DNA of 47,488 nucleotides, taken from Flavobacteriales bacterium (GTDB taxonomy: Bacteria; Bacteroidota; Bacteroidia; Flavobacteriales_F; PHOS-HE28). Below are positions 29,914 through 40,931 of this stretch, piece by piece (position 1 is the first letter of the stretch; each line of letters begins with the position of its first letter). Made by a program: the position numbers and the translations under genes. The stretch lies in the NCBI GenBank assembly GCA_016788635.1, contig JAEUSU010000034.1:1-47488 (forward strand), written 5' to 3'. The notes under the pieces were generated by a model. The model saw only the letters and a list, made by a program, of their open reading frames with translations. It searched no databases and was not told the DNA's origin.

Positions 29914-31299
29914 ATGACCCGTGCCCTCCGCTTGATCCTTGATGCGCTGCGCGGCGCCGAGCAGGACTACACCACCGGCAGCATCCGCCGGGCGGTGGTG
30001 CTGCTCAGCGTGCCCATGGTGATCGAGCTGCTGGGCGAGTCGCTCTTCGCGTTGGTGGACGTGTACTTCGTGAGCCGCCTGGGTACGGACGCCGTGGCCA
30101 CGGTAGGGCTGACGGAGAGCGTGCTCACCATCATCTACTCCACCGCGTGGGGCCTGGGCATGGGCGTGACGGCCGTGGTGGCGCGGCGCACGGGCGAGCA
30201 GGATGCGACCGGTGCGAACATCGGGGCGGGGCAGGGCATCCTCATCGCCGTGGCGGTGGGCCTGCTGATCGCCTTGCCGGGCGCGCTCTTCGCCGAGGAG
30301 ATCCTGTCGGTGATGGGCGCATCGGAGAACGTGGTGAGCACCGGCTCGGCCTACACGCGGTGGATGTTCGCCGGTAACGTGGTGATCATGCTGCTGTTCA
30401 GCATCAACGCCGTATTCCGCGGCGCGGGCGACCCGCTGCTGGCGCTGGTGGTGCTGTGGGTGGCCAACATGATCAACATGGTGCTGGACCCGCTGCTGAT
30501 CTTCGGCTGGGGCCCTTTCCCGGCCATGGGCATAGAGGGCGCGGCGGTGGCCACCAACATCGGGCGCGGCATCGGCGTGGCGCTGCAGTTCTGGCTGCTG
30601 GCGCGCGGGGTGGGCCGCGTGCGGCTGGGGTGGCATCACTTCCGTCCGGTGTGGAGCGTGCTGGTCACCATCGTGCGGGTGTCGGCGGGCGGCATCCTGC
30701 AATTCCTCATCGCCAGTGCCAGCTGGGTCTTCCTGGTGCGCATCGTCAGCAGCTTCGGCAGCGTGGCCGTGGCGGGCTATACCGTGGCCGTGCGGGTGAT
30801 GATCTTCAGCCTGCTGCCCAGCTGGGGGGTGGCCAACGCGGCCGCCACACTGGTGGGCCAGAACCTGGGCGCGAAAGATCCCCGGCGGGCGGAGCGCGCC
30901 ACCTGGCTGTGCGGGCACTATAACATGTTCTACATGGTGGCCGTGGCCGTGCTGTTCTGGCTCGCAGCGCCGTGGATCCTGGGCTTTTTCACCACGGACG
31001 CGGCCGTGTTGCAGTACGCGGTGGACGCGCTGCGCATCATCTGCCTGGGCTACTTCTTCTACGGCTACGGCATGGTGCTCGCGCAGGCCTTCAACGGCGC
31101 GGGCGACAGCTGGACACCGACGTGGATGAACCTGTTCTGTTTCTGGCTGGTGGAGATCCCGCTGGCGTGGCTGCTGGCCAAGTCGCTCGGCTGGGGACCC
31201 GATGGGGTGTTCGCCAGCGTGGCCATGGCCGAAAGCCTGCTCGCCGTGGTGAGCGCCTACTTCTTCCGGCGCGGGAAGTGGAAGCTGGTGCAGGTGTGA
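29914..31299 (+). CDS. MATE family efflux transporter
   Basis: 461 residues with about twelve hydrophobic helices in two similar halves. The N-terminal half has the MATE pattern SVPMVIELLGESLFALVDVYFVSRLG; the middle contains NAVFRGAGDPLLALVVLW, and the second half has the related QAFNGAGDSWTPTWMN. MATE carriers expel drugs or metabolites from the cytoplasm using Na+ or H+ gradients. The substrate cannot be read from the sequence. Monocistronic by layout. Confidence 0.92.
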   Translation: MTRALRLILDALRGAEQDYTTGSIRRAVVLLSVPMVIELLGESLFALVDVYFVSRLGTDAVATVGLTESVLTIIYSTAWGLGMGVTAVVARRTGEQDATGANIGAGQGILIAVAVGLLIALPGALFAEEILSVMGASENVVSTGSAYTRWMFAGNVVIMLLFSINAVFRGAGDPLLALVVLWVANMINMVLDPLLIFGWGPFPAMGIEGAAVATNIGRGIGVALQFWLLARGVGRVRLGWHHFRPVWSVLVTIVRVSAGGILQFLIASASWVFLVRIVSSFGSVAVAGYTVAVRVMIFSLLPSWGVANAAATLVGQNLGAKDPRRAERATWLCGHYNMFYMVAVAVLFWLAAPWILGFFTTDAAVLQYAVDALRIICLGYFFYGYGMVLAQAFNGAGDSWTPTWMNLFCFWLVEIPLAWLLAKSLGWGPDGVFASVAMAESLLAVVSAYFFRRGKWKLVQV

Positions 31300-31440
31300 T
31301 CGAGACTCAAGCCACAAGGCTCAAGACCCAAGGGGAAGTCGGCAAGTTCACAAGCGGCGAGTGGGCAAGTGGCAAGTTGGCGAGCTGCCAAGCGGCGGGT
31401 GGTTGCATGCCACCTTTCCACATTCCACCGGATGAGCGTT
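31300..31440. repeat. Dispersed CAAG/CTCAAG-type intergenic repeat, copy 1
   Basis: After the MATE stop there are several CTCAAG and ACAAGG units, then the string CAAGCGGCGAGTGGGCAAGT (31351-31370), which is also present exactly at 44329-44348, and finally GCATGCCAC followed by TTTCC, again shared with the second copy. No gene is seen. Confidence 0.7.
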
Positions 31441-31459
31441 CACACCTGCTGCAGCCCGA

Positions 31460-32215
31460 CTACCAGCCGAAGGCGGCGGGCTTCCCTGCGGCGTACCACT
31501 TCAGCAGGGTGTCGATGATGTGCTCCACCTTGCGCACATCGGCCCAGGTGCCGCGGAACACGAGGGTGCCGTCCGCATCGATCACGTACACGCCGTTGGG
31601 CGCGCGGCCGTAGGCGGTGAAGGTGGCGTCATCCATGCCGTCCACCAGCACGGGGAGGGTGCCGAGTTTGGCGAGCTCGCGGGCATGGGCGGTCTTCTGC
31701 TCAATGGTGGTGGGTGGCGGGAAGTGCTTGAAGTTGCGGTCGCCCGCATGCAGCTCACGCCCGTAGATCACGAAGAGGTCCACATCGGCCTTCACGTACT
31801 TCTTCGCCATGCGGCTCCAACTGGGCAGCTGGTGGCGCGCAGGCGGGTTGCTGATGCTGCCGAACATGAAGGCGCGGATGCGGCCCTTGCGTTCCGCCAG
31901 GTGGTACGGTGTCCCGGTGTTCGCCTCGGGCAGGGTGAAGTCGTGCATGCGGGGCACCATGCCACCGCCCTCGCTGTAGGTCTGCAGGTCCGCAATGGTG
32001 CGGCGCATGGTGCGGTTGAAGTTCATGTGCAAGGCGCTCACCTCCCTGCGCATGGCCTTGATGTCCGCCTTGGTGTAGGCGTTCAGGAAGTAGTCCAGGT
32101 CGTTGTGGAAGATGAGGCCGCTGTCGGTCACGGCCCAGGTGGGGTCCCAGTTGTTCAGTTGCGCGGTTGCATGCAGCGCGGGCAGCAGCAGCAGCAGGGA
32201 CAGGATCTTCCTCAT
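31460..32215 (-). CDS. Exported deiodinase-like redoxin lacking the catalytic Cys/Sec
   Basis: 251 residues with a signal peptide (MRKILSLLLLLPALHATAQ); the ATG at 32215 is chosen for this. The C-terminal ~150 residues look like the thioredoxin fold of the iodothyronine-deiodinase family: RAFMFGS then PP, DLFVIYGRELHAGD (the family's R-E-x-H, His ~156), TLPVLVDGMDD and YVIDADGTLVFRGTW. In the family the site is F-G-S-x-T-(Sec/Cys)-P-P. Here residues 118-125 are FGSISNPP, so Asn123 replaces the redox residue (codon AAC, read directly). It is either catalytically dead or works without a thiol. Generic redoxin is the alternative name. Confidence 0.7.
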   Translation of the reverse strand: MRKILSLLLLLPALHATAQLNNWDPTWAVTDSGLIFHNDLDYFLNAYTKADIKAMRREVSALHMNFNRTMRRTIADLQTYSEGGGMVPRMHDFTLPEANTGTPYHLAERKGRIRAFMFGSISNPPARHQLPSWSRMAKKYVKADVDLFVIYGRELHAGDRNFKHFPPPTTIEQKTAHARELAKLGTLPVLVDGMDDATFTAYGRAPNGVYVIDADGTLVFRGTWADVRKVEHIIDTLLKWYAAGKPAAFGW

Positions 32216-32224
32216 GGGTGCGGT

Positions 32225-32232
32225 TAAAAGTA
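32225..32232 (-). promoter_or_regulatory. -7-like element of the deiodinase-like gene (TACTTTTA)
   Basis: TACTTTTA on the - strand, 9 bp before the ATG; it matches TAnnTTTR. Confidence 0.4.
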
Positions 32233-32281
32233 GATCGGCGCTCCCATAGGAACGCCGATCATGCAAGTGGTGAACGCGGCC

Positions 32282-32851
32282 TTATGGCGTGGCCACGCGG
32301 CGTGTCTTGAAGGTGCCGGAGAAGGCCTCCCACTGGGTGTCCTTGTAGGCGCCTTCAGCGAAATAGACAAGGATGGGCTCCAGCTGTTCGGGGGTCATGT
32401 AGCCCTGCACGGGCGCCAGCACCTGGCCCTCCTTGTCCATCCACACGAGCGTGGGGTAGGCAATGCGGCCGTTCACGTTGGCAATGGCCAGGGTGAGCTG
32501 GTGGGTGCCGTTGCGGCTGCTGGCCATGGCGGGGTTGTAATCGGGGTTCTCGAATTTCTTGCCGTTATAGGCCACGGCGTCCTTTCCTTCGGCATTGAAC
32601 TTCACCGCGTGGTAGTGCTTGTTGATGTAGGCCGCGGTCTGCAGGTCGGTGAAGGTTTTCGCCGTGAGCATCTTGCAGGGGCCGCACCATTCGGTGTACA
32701 CGTCGATGAAGATGGGCTTGCCGTCCTTTTTGGATAGTTCCTGGGCTTTCTCCAGGGAGACCCAGTTGATGGTGCCTGTGGAGGCGGGAGCGGGGGATTG
32801 ACCGCAAAGGGCAAGGGGAAGTGCCACGAGCGCGGCGAGCAGGGTACGCAT
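32282..32851 (-). CDS. Exported thioredoxin-family protein
   Basis: 189 residues from the ATG at 32851 (MRTLLAALVALPLALCGQS, signal peptide). Thioredoxin fold with active site WCGPC (C56, C59) in FIDVYTEWCGPCKML, a cis-Pro region AYPTLVWMDKEG, and an insertion between them typical of Bacteroidota DUF255/thioredoxin_7-like proteins. It should act as a periplasmic disulfide reductant or oxidant. It lies just upstream of the deiodinase-like gene on the same strand (66-bp gap), so the two could be related in function. A TACCTTCG element is at 32901-32908. Confidence 0.88.
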   Translation of the reverse strand: MRTLLAALVALPLALCGQSPAPASTGTINWVSLEKAQELSKKDGKPIFIDVYTEWCGPCKMLTAKTFTDLQTAAYINKHYHAVKFNAEGKDAVAYNGKKFENPDYNPAMASSRNGTHQLTLAIANVNGRIAYPTLVWMDKEGQVLAPVQGYMTPEQLEPILVYFAEGAYKDTQWEAFSGTFKTRRVATP

Positions 32852-32910
32852 GGGATGTGTGGTGTGGTGGCGGCGCAATGCCAAGGACCGTGCCGCAGTG
32901 CGAAGGTAGA

Positions 32911-34398
32911 TCAATGGATGCCCTTCATCAGTTTGCGCACCCAGGGGGAGATGGCCAGCAGCACCACCCCGGCCACCAGGGCGTAGAGCGCCAGTTGGTG
33001 GTAGCCACTGGTGTAGCTCTGCAACTTGGCCATGTTGGTGGCCTCCTCTCCGGCAATGCTCATGCCCGCACCCAGCAGGCCGGCCACGTACTGGCCGTAG
33101 GCACTGGCCAGGAACCACATGCCCATCATCAGGCCCTGTACCGGCTGGGGCGAAAGCTTGGTCATCAGCGAGAGGCCGATGGGCGAAAGGCAGAGCTCCC
33201 CGAAGGTGATCACGAAGTAGCCCAGCGTGAAGAGGTCCAGGGAGGTGATGCCGTCCGCATCGGCGAAGAAGAGGGTGCTGTAGAACACGAAGAAGGCCAC
33301 CGCCAGCAACAGGAAGCCCAGGCCGAACTTCACCACGCTGTTGGGCTCCAGCTTGCGTTTGCTCAGCCACACCCACAGGATGCCGATGGGCGCGGCGAAG
33401 AGGATCACGAAGAGGGAGTTGGAGCTGTTGTTCACCACGTTGGGGTCCATGGGGATGCCCAGCAGGGAATGCTTCAGGTTGTTCAGCGCGAAGAGGCTGA
33501 GGGAGCCGCCGCTCTGCTCGAAGAAGGCCCAGAAGAGGATGGAGAAGAGGATGAAGACGAGCGCGGCCATCAGGCGTTTGTTCTCCTCGCCGCTGAAGCG
33601 CCGCATCTCCCAGCCCAGGTACACCAGGGTGGCCGGGCCGATGATGTACATGAAGAGGTCCGTGTAGCGGGTGTTGGTGACCAGCAGCAGGATGAAAGGG
33701 ATGGCGATCAAGGAGCCCACATAGGTGGCGATCTCATAGAGCCTGCGCCGGTGCAAAGGCATGTCCGCATGCAGGGGGCTGAGGCCGATGGGACCCATGG
33801 CGCGGCGCGTGAGGAGGAAGTTCACCAGGCTGATGGACATCACCACCCCCACGAGGGCGAAGGCCCAGCGCCAGCTGTGGTACTTGCCCACGTACACCAT
33901 GAGGACGCCGCCAAGCAATGCGCCCAGGTTGATGCCGGCATAAAAGAGGCTGAAGCCGGCATCACGCCGGCTGTCGTTGGTGTGGTAGAGCTGGCCCACC
34001 ATGGTGCTGATGTTGGGCTTGAAGAAGCCCGTGCCGATGATGGAGAAGCAGATGCCGATGTAGAAGAGCTCCTGCGGGGACACCGCCACGATCAGGCCGC
34101 CCGCGATCATCATGAGGGCGCCCCAGAGGAGCGACTTCTGGAAACCGAGGATCTTGTCGGCGAACACGCCACCGATGAAGGTGAAGGCGTAGACGAAGGC
34201 CTGGATGGCGCCGTACTGCAGGTTGGCCGTGGGGTCGTCGAGGCCCAGGTTGCTCACCATGAATACGGTGAGCATGCCGCGCATGCCGTAGAAGCAGAAG
34301 CGCTCCCACATCTCGGTGAAGAAGAGGGCCCAGAGCTGCTTGGGGTATTTGCCCTGAAAATCGCGGATCTGGGCCAGGGTGATGGGGGTGGTGGACAT
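32911..34398 (-). CDS. POT/PTR family peptide:H+ symporter (copy 1)
   Basis: 495 residues, about twelve to fourteen TM helices. Helix 1 carries the POT proton-coupling motif ExxERF (E29-E32-R33-F34 in FFTEMWERFCFYGMRGML), and the PTR pattern FSLFYAGINLGALLGG is present. These carriers import di- and tripeptides with protons. It is adjacent to a second POT gene on the same strand. Together with the exported S46 dipeptidyl peptidase this suggests peptide use as a nutrient. Confidence 0.93.
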   Translation of the reverse strand: MSTTPITLAQIRDFQGKYPKQLWALFFTEMWERFCFYGMRGMLTVFMVSNLGLDDPTANLQYGAIQAFVYAFTFIGGVFADKILGFQKSLLWGALMMIAGGLIVAVSPQELFYIGICFSIIGTGFFKPNISTMVGQLYHTNDSRRDAGFSLFYAGINLGALLGGVLMVYVGKYHSWRWAFALVGVVMSISLVNFLLTRRAMGPIGLSPLHADMPLHRRRLYEIATYVGSLIAIPFILLLVTNTRYTDLFMYIIGPATLVYLGWEMRRFSGEENKRLMAALVFILFSILFWAFFEQSGGSLSLFALNNLKHSLLGIPMDPNVVNNSSNSLFVILFAAPIGILWVWLSKRKLEPNSVVKFGLGFLLLAVAFFVFYSTLFFADADGITSLDLFTLGYFVITFGELCLSPIGLSLMTKLSPQPVQGLMMGMWFLASAYGQYVAGLLGAGMSIAGEEATNMAKLQSYTSGYHQLALYALVAGVVLLAISPWVRKLMKGIH

Positions 34399-34519
34399 GA
34401 CGGCGTACTAGGGGTGGATCGCGCTGGCGCGCATGGTCAGCAGCGGGAGGTGTGACGCAACAACGGTGAATGGCTGGTGGCCATTGGACGTGGAAGGAGC
34501 ACGATCAAATGGATGCGCC

Positions 34520-36091
34520 TCAGTTGATGCCGTGCATCCACTTTTTCATGGACGGTGTGAGCACCAGCAGCACTGCCGCGCAGCCCAGCACGATGTACAC
34601 CCCCCATTGCAAGTACACGTCCATGAACCCGGTGAGCTCGGCGATCGGGTCGGCCCCGTCCGTGGCGCTGCTGGCGATCAGCTGCCCCAGTTTGCCGGCC
34701 ACCTTGTGGGCAAAAGCGATACTGAGGAACCAGCTGCCCATCACAAAGCCCACCACCTTCTGGGGGCTCAGTTTGGTGACCACGCTGAGGCCCACCGGGC
34801 TCAGGAACAATTCACCGGTGGTGTGCAACAGGTACATGCCGATCAGGAAGCCCATGGGGATGGCGGTGGCGCCCGCCCCGTTGGCGATGCCCACCTTCAC
34901 GCCCCATACGATGATGCCATAACCGATGGCCATTTGGATGAGGCCGTAGAAGAACTTCATCGGCGTACGCGGCTCCAGCTTGTTCTTGGCCAGCCACACC
35001 CACAGCCAGTTGAACACCGGCGCCAGCAGCATGATGAAGAGCGCGTTCACCGACTGGAACTGCGAGGCCTCGATGCCGGCCCTGTTCACATAGCGGTCCG
35101 TAAGGATGTTGATGGAGCCCCCCGCCTGTTCGAAGAGCACCCAGAAGATCATATGGAAAAAGAACAGGATGAGGAAGACGAAAAGCCGTTGCCCCTCGGC
35201 GCGGTCCTCGGCCGTGAAGGCCGTGTACAGCAGATAGCCCAGGCAGGCGAAGCCCGCACCGAAGAGCAGCCAGTCGGTGATGCCTTCGCTGTTGATCAGG
35301 AAACTGAAGATCGGGATCACCACCAGGCAGCCCAGCACGGTCAATGGAAAGGCCTTCAAGCCCATGAAGCGCCATTGGTCGGCGCCTTCGGGCGCGTGGC
35401 CCTTGCCCTCCAGGTACCTGAAGTTGTAGAAGAACACGAGCATGCCCAGCAGCATGCCCAGGCCGGCGGAGAAAAAGCCGTAGTGCCAGCCCACGCGCTG
35501 CCCGAGGTAGCCGCAAGTGAGCGGCGCCAGGAAGGCCCCGATGTTGATGCCCATGTAGAACAGCGTGTAGGCGCCGTCCTTGCGCGCATCGTTGCGATCA
35601 TAAAAGGTGCCGAGGAAGCTGCTGATGTTGGGCTTGAAGAGGCCGTTGCCCACGGTGAGCGCCGCCAGGCCCAGGAAAAAGATGCTCTCGCTGTGCAAGG
35701 CGCCCGTGGAGCCCGAGGAGAGCGCGAGGATGAACTGGCCGAGCGCCATGAAGGCACCGCCCGTAAGGATCGCCTTCCGGAAACCGATGGCCCGGTCGGC
35801 CAGCATGCCGCCGATCACCGGCGCGGCGTACAGCAAGGCATTGTAAGCGCCATACACGCCGTAGGCGCGTGCATCGGCCTCGCCAGCGGCCATCTTATCG
35901 AACAGGTCCTTGGTGAGGTACAGCACCAGCAGCGCCCGCATGCCATAGAAGCTGAAGCGCTCCCATAGCTCGGCGAAGAAGAGCACGAAGAGCGCCTTCG
36001 GGTGGATCTTGCGCTGACTGTAAAGCGTGGCGGGTACCCAGATGAGCACGAAGGCCCATCCGATCACGAGGCTCCAGAGCGCGAAGTCCAT
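34520..36091 (-). CDS. POT/PTR family peptide:H+ symporter (copy 2)
   Basis: 523 residues with the same fold: ExxERF at E41-E44-R45-F46 in FFAELWERFSFYGMRALL, and TLFYMGINIGAFLAPLTCGYLG. It resembles copy 1 throughout but clearly differs in sequence and has an extra N-terminal helix, so it is a tandem but old paralog; different peptide preferences are plausible. The 121-bp gap to copy 1 shows no clear terminator. A TACCTTAC element lies 33 bp upstream (36125-36132). Confidence 0.93.
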   Translation of the reverse strand: MDFALWSLVIGWAFVLIWVPATLYSQRKIHPKALFVLFFAELWERFSFYGMRALLVLYLTKDLFDKMAAGEADARAYGVYGAYNALLYAAPVIGGMLADRAIGFRKAILTGGAFMALGQFILALSSGSTGALHSESIFFLGLAALTVGNGLFKPNISSFLGTFYDRNDARKDGAYTLFYMGINIGAFLAPLTCGYLGQRVGWHYGFFSAGLGMLLGMLVFFYNFRYLEGKGHAPEGADQWRFMGLKAFPLTVLGCLVVIPIFSFLINSEGITDWLLFGAGFACLGYLLYTAFTAEDRAEGQRLFVFLILFFFHMIFWVLFEQAGGSINILTDRYVNRAGIEASQFQSVNALFIMLLAPVFNWLWVWLAKNKLEPRTPMKFFYGLIQMAIGYGIIVWGVKVGIANGAGATAIPMGFLIGMYLLHTTGELFLSPVGLSVVTKLSPQKVVGFVMGSWFLSIAFAHKVAGKLGQLIASSATDGADPIAELTGFMDVYLQWGVYIVLGCAAVLLVLTPSMKKWMHGIN

Positions 36092-36164
36092 GCAGGTGGT
36101 GGTTTAAGGATGGTTCGGAAGGGCGTAAGGTAGAAAAGGGCTGGATGTGGGCAAGGACCATGGC

Positions 36165-36235
36165 CGGGGACACAAGGCGCAAGGCTCAAGTCACAAGGCT
36201 CAAGACGCAAGGCTCAAATGCAAGGCACCCCGGAG
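36165..36235. repeat. Dispersed CAAG/CTCAAG-type intergenic repeat, copy 2
   Basis: Five or so CAAGGCTCAAG/CACAAGGC-type units lie between the POT gene and yidC and match the units after the MATE and ChaN-like genes. Nothing else is seen in the 169-bp gap (36092-36260). Confidence 0.65.
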
Positions 36236-36260
36236 GGGGCCGTGAAGAGGAACGAAGAGC

Positions 36261-38123
36261 CTATCGCCGGCGCCCCTGCTGTTGCTTCTGCATCTCCTCC
36301 AGGCGCTGCTGCCAGCGGCTCTTCTTGCGGGGCTTCTTCATGTTGGCCAGCAGCTCGGCGCGCAGCTTCTCCTCGTCGATGAACCAGCGGCTCAGCACGG
36401 TCATCTGCAGGATGCTGATGAGGTTGGCCAGGAGGTAGTAGTAGCTGAGGCCCGCGCTGAAGTTGTTCATGAAGAGCAGCATCATCACGGGGAACATGTA
36501 CATCATCAGCTTCATGCTCGGCATGCCCTGCTGGGTGGGCATGTGCTTCTGGTTGAGCAGGGTGTAGATCACGGTGCTGGCGGCCATCAACAGGGTGAAG
36601 AGGCTCACGTGATCACCGTACATGGGTATGGTGAAGGGCAGGTCCAGGATGCTGTCGTAGCTGCTGAGGTCGTCCGCCCAGAGGAAGCTCTGCTGGCGCA
36701 GTTCGATGCTGGCCGGGAAGAAGCGGAACATGGCGTAGAGCACCGGCAGCTGGATGACCATGGGCACGCAGCCGCTGGCGGGGTTCACGCCGGCCTTGCG
36801 GTACAGGTCCATGGTGGCCTGCTGCTTCTTCAGCGGGTCGGCGTCCTTCATCTTCTCGTTGATGGCGTCCATCTCCGGCTTCAGGGCGCGCATGCGCACG
36901 CTGCTGCGCTGGTTGCGGTAGGTCAGCGGCGTCAACAGCAGTTTGATGGCGATGGTGAGCAGCAGGATGATGACGCCGTAGCCGAGGTTGAAACCGCCGA
37001 AGAAGTTGAAGATGGGGATCACCAGAAAGCGGTTCATCCAGCCGAAGATGCCCCAGCCCAGGTCAATGATGCGGTCGAACTGCTCCACCTTGGTGCGGCG
37101 CAGGGTGTTGTAGTGGTTGGGGCCCAGGTAGAGCCGCATGGGCACGATCACGTTCGCTGCCGCAGCCTTGTCGAAGTAGAGCTTCGCACTATACCGCTTG
37201 TTGTGGTCGGGCGAGGTGCTCGGGGTGATGCTGATCTCCGAACCGTTGGCGGTGAAGCCCTCCTCGCTGATCAGGCCCACGGAAAAGAAGTCCTGCTTGA
37301 AGGCGACCCAGTTGGTGCGGCCGTCCAGCTTCTTGGCCTCGGCCTCGCTTTCGCTCAGGTAGTTGCGGTCGTCCGCGAAGTACTTGTAGAAGACGGTGCT
37401 TTTCTGCTGTTCGGCGGGCAGGTACTTCTCGTTGTTGCGGCCCACCACTTCCCAGTGGAAGAAAAGGCTGCGCGGGTCCACATCGCCCTGCAGGCCCACG
37501 AGCTCCACGCTGTGGTGCAGGAAGTACTTCGCGCTGTCCAGCCGGTAGGTGATGGCCAGGTAACGGGCGGGGTCGGCGGTGGGGGCCTTCAGGCGCACCT
37601 CCAGGGGGGAGATCTGCTCGGCGGTGAAGTGCAGGTCGCGGGTGCTGATGTCCAGGTTGCCGGAGAAGAAGCGCCACTCGTACACACCGCTGTCCGGGTC
37701 GGCCAGGAGCAGGGGCTCGCCGTGGTAGGTGGTGTAGTCCTTCAGGCGGATCACCTGCGGGTGCGCACCGTGGGTGCTGATGCTGAGCTGTACATCCTCG
37801 TTCTCCAGCACAATGGTGCGCCCTTCGCCGGTGGAAGCGGGCAGGAAGATGCCGTAGCGCGCCAGCAGGCGCATGCGCTCCAGGCTGTCCGTGGCCAGGC
37901 TATCGGTGGTGCTGGCGGGGGCTGCTGCCGGCGCTGCTTCGGCAGGCACTTCCGCTGCGCGGCGCGCTTCTTCGCGGGCCTGCGCTTCGATCTGCAGCGT
38001 GGCCAGGCTGTCCTGTTCGCGGCGGGTGGCTTCGATCTGTTCGCGGCTGGGGGCCTGCCACCACGTGAAGCCGATGAGGATCAGCACGATGAGCAGGAAG
38101 CCGATGATGGAATTACGGTCCAT
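36261..38123 (-). CDS. yidC: Membrane protein insertase YidC
   Basis: 620 residues from the ATG at 38123 (MDRNSIIGFLLIVLILIGFTWW, the first TM helix). The protein then has a low-complexity Ala-rich linker, a large periplasmic domain (~100-350), and the conserved 60-kDa insertase core with five TM helices (LGWGIFGWMNRFLVIPIF, YGVIILLLTIAIKLLLTPLT, SGCVPMVIQLPVLYAMFRF). The tail is basic (KKPRKKSRWQQRL) and could bind ribosomes. It inserts and folds inner-membrane proteins with or without Sec. A TATCTTCG element sits 10 bp before the ATG (38134-38141). Confidence 0.97.
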   Translation of the reverse strand: MDRNSIIGFLLIVLILIGFTWWQAPSREQIEATRREQDSLATLQIEAQAREEARRAAEVPAEAAPAAAPASTTDSLATDSLERMRLLARYGIFLPASTGEGRTIVLENEDVQLSISTHGAHPQVIRLKDYTTYHGEPLLLADPDSGVYEWRFFSGNLDISTRDLHFTAEQISPLEVRLKAPTADPARYLAITYRLDSAKYFLHHSVELVGLQGDVDPRSLFFHWEVVGRNNEKYLPAEQQKSTVFYKYFADDRNYLSESEAEAKKLDGRTNWVAFKQDFFSVGLISEEGFTANGSEISITPSTSPDHNKRYSAKLYFDKAAAANVIVPMRLYLGPNHYNTLRRTKVEQFDRIIDLGWGIFGWMNRFLVIPIFNFFGGFNLGYGVIILLLTIAIKLLLTPLTYRNQRSSVRMRALKPEMDAINEKMKDADPLKKQQATMDLYRKAGVNPASGCVPMVIQLPVLYAMFRFFPASIELRQQSFLWADDLSSYDSILDLPFTIPMYGDHVSLFTLLMAASTVIYTLLNQKHMPTQQGMPSMKLMMYMFPVMMLLFMNNFSAGLSYYYLLANLISILQMTVLSRWFIDEEKLRAELLANMKKPRKKSRWQQRLEEMQKQQQGRRR

Positions 38124-38265
38124 GAGGGGGCCGCGAAGATAGCCGGATGGGGGAAGTGGAAGGGGTGTGCATACTGGAGCTCCTGGGACCGTTCGACCAT
38201 ATGGACCAACACGCGCGGCCAAGCGGACAGGCCGATCCTATTACAGCCTGTACCTTACCCTTCCA

Positions 38266-39123
38266 ATGAGGCTGATCCTGCGGTGGTCCCTTCCATTTAT
38301 CCTCTGCTGTTCCTTCCTACAGGTGCAGGCGGACGGTAGCGGGCAGAAGCCAGAACAGGGACCATGGCGTTTGGGTGCTTCCATTGCCATGATCCGCTTC
38401 GTAGAACTCAGCAGAACTGGCTCGGAATATTGGGGCTCGGACACCTCGGGCCTTCACCGCGGCTTTTATCCGTTCCGATGGGGAAAGTACCGCGACGTGG
38501 TCGAGGGCCGGCGTTCGATGGTCCTGCCCGGGGTGTTCGTGCGAAATGATGCGCAAACGGAGCTCGGCATCTGGGTGGGATGGAACAACGTGAAGTACGT
38601 GGAAACGAACGTCATGCCATCGGGGTACAGCACAAGCCACTGGTTCGTTCGTGCCGAGTATACACGTTCCACAAGACCTCGTGTGCAGCCGCAGCGCCCC
38701 CGTTTCGGCCTGCGTTATGGGGGGGCGATGACCTTTGGCGATGGGACCATGTCGTCCGCTGGGCGTTGGACCGCTGTCTATGGAAATGGGTATAGCGAGA
38801 AGTACTTGAAGTCGAACGTGTTGCTTTTGCAAGGGAGCATTTGGTTCGGCTACCGCTCGGCGGGTTTCAACGCGGGTGTGCAGTGGTATTTGAACCTGGC
38901 CGCCTGGGTGTGGGGTGACTACCGCAATGCAGGGTGGGACCGGATCGGGTTGGATGAGCGCGAGTGGGACAGGAAGTCGCACTTCAATACGTTCGTCCTG
39001 GCCGATAAGCTGGTCCAGGAAGGGTTGTTCTCAAGCTATTTCCAGTTCGTCGTGAGTGTACCACTGGTGCGTATTGGTAAAGCGAAGGATACGCCCCCCA
39101 AGGAGGGCATGTCCTACCGGTAG
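38266..39123 (+). CDS. Exported protein of unknown function, possibly an outer-membrane beta-barrel
   Basis: 285 residues from the ATG at 38266 (MRLILRWSLPFILCCSFLQVQA), a signal peptide. The rest has alternating, aromatic-rich stretches such as ELGIWVGWNNVKYVE, FGLRYGGAMTFGDG, LLLQGSIWFGYRSAGFNAG and SYFQFVVSVPLVRIG, as in small beta-barrels, but I recognise no named family. It is convergent with pyrG, with 23 bp between stops. Confidence 0.65.
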   Translation: MRLILRWSLPFILCCSFLQVQADGSGQKPEQGPWRLGASIAMIRFVELSRTGSEYWGSDTSGLHRGFYPFRWGKYRDVVEGRRSMVLPGVFVRNDAQTELGIWVGWNNVKYVETNVMPSGYSTSHWFVRAEYTRSTRPRVQPQRPRFGLRYGGAMTFGDGTMSSAGRWTAVYGNGYSEKYLKSNVLLLQGSIWFGYRSAGFNAGVQWYLNLAAWVWGDYRNAGWDRIGLDEREWDRKSHFNTFVLADKLVQEGLFSSYFQFVVSVPLVRIGKAKDTPPKEGMSYR

Positions 39124-39146
39124 AATGATCCAGGGATCAAAACCGC

Positions 39147-40901
<1,755 letters not shown>

Positions 40902-40931
40902 GAACATGCGGGCCTGCGGGCCGGTACCAGC

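Noticed and set aside
36282..38339. 685-residue + strand ORF antisense to yidC
   Set aside because: Biased shadow frame opposite a conserved essential gene.
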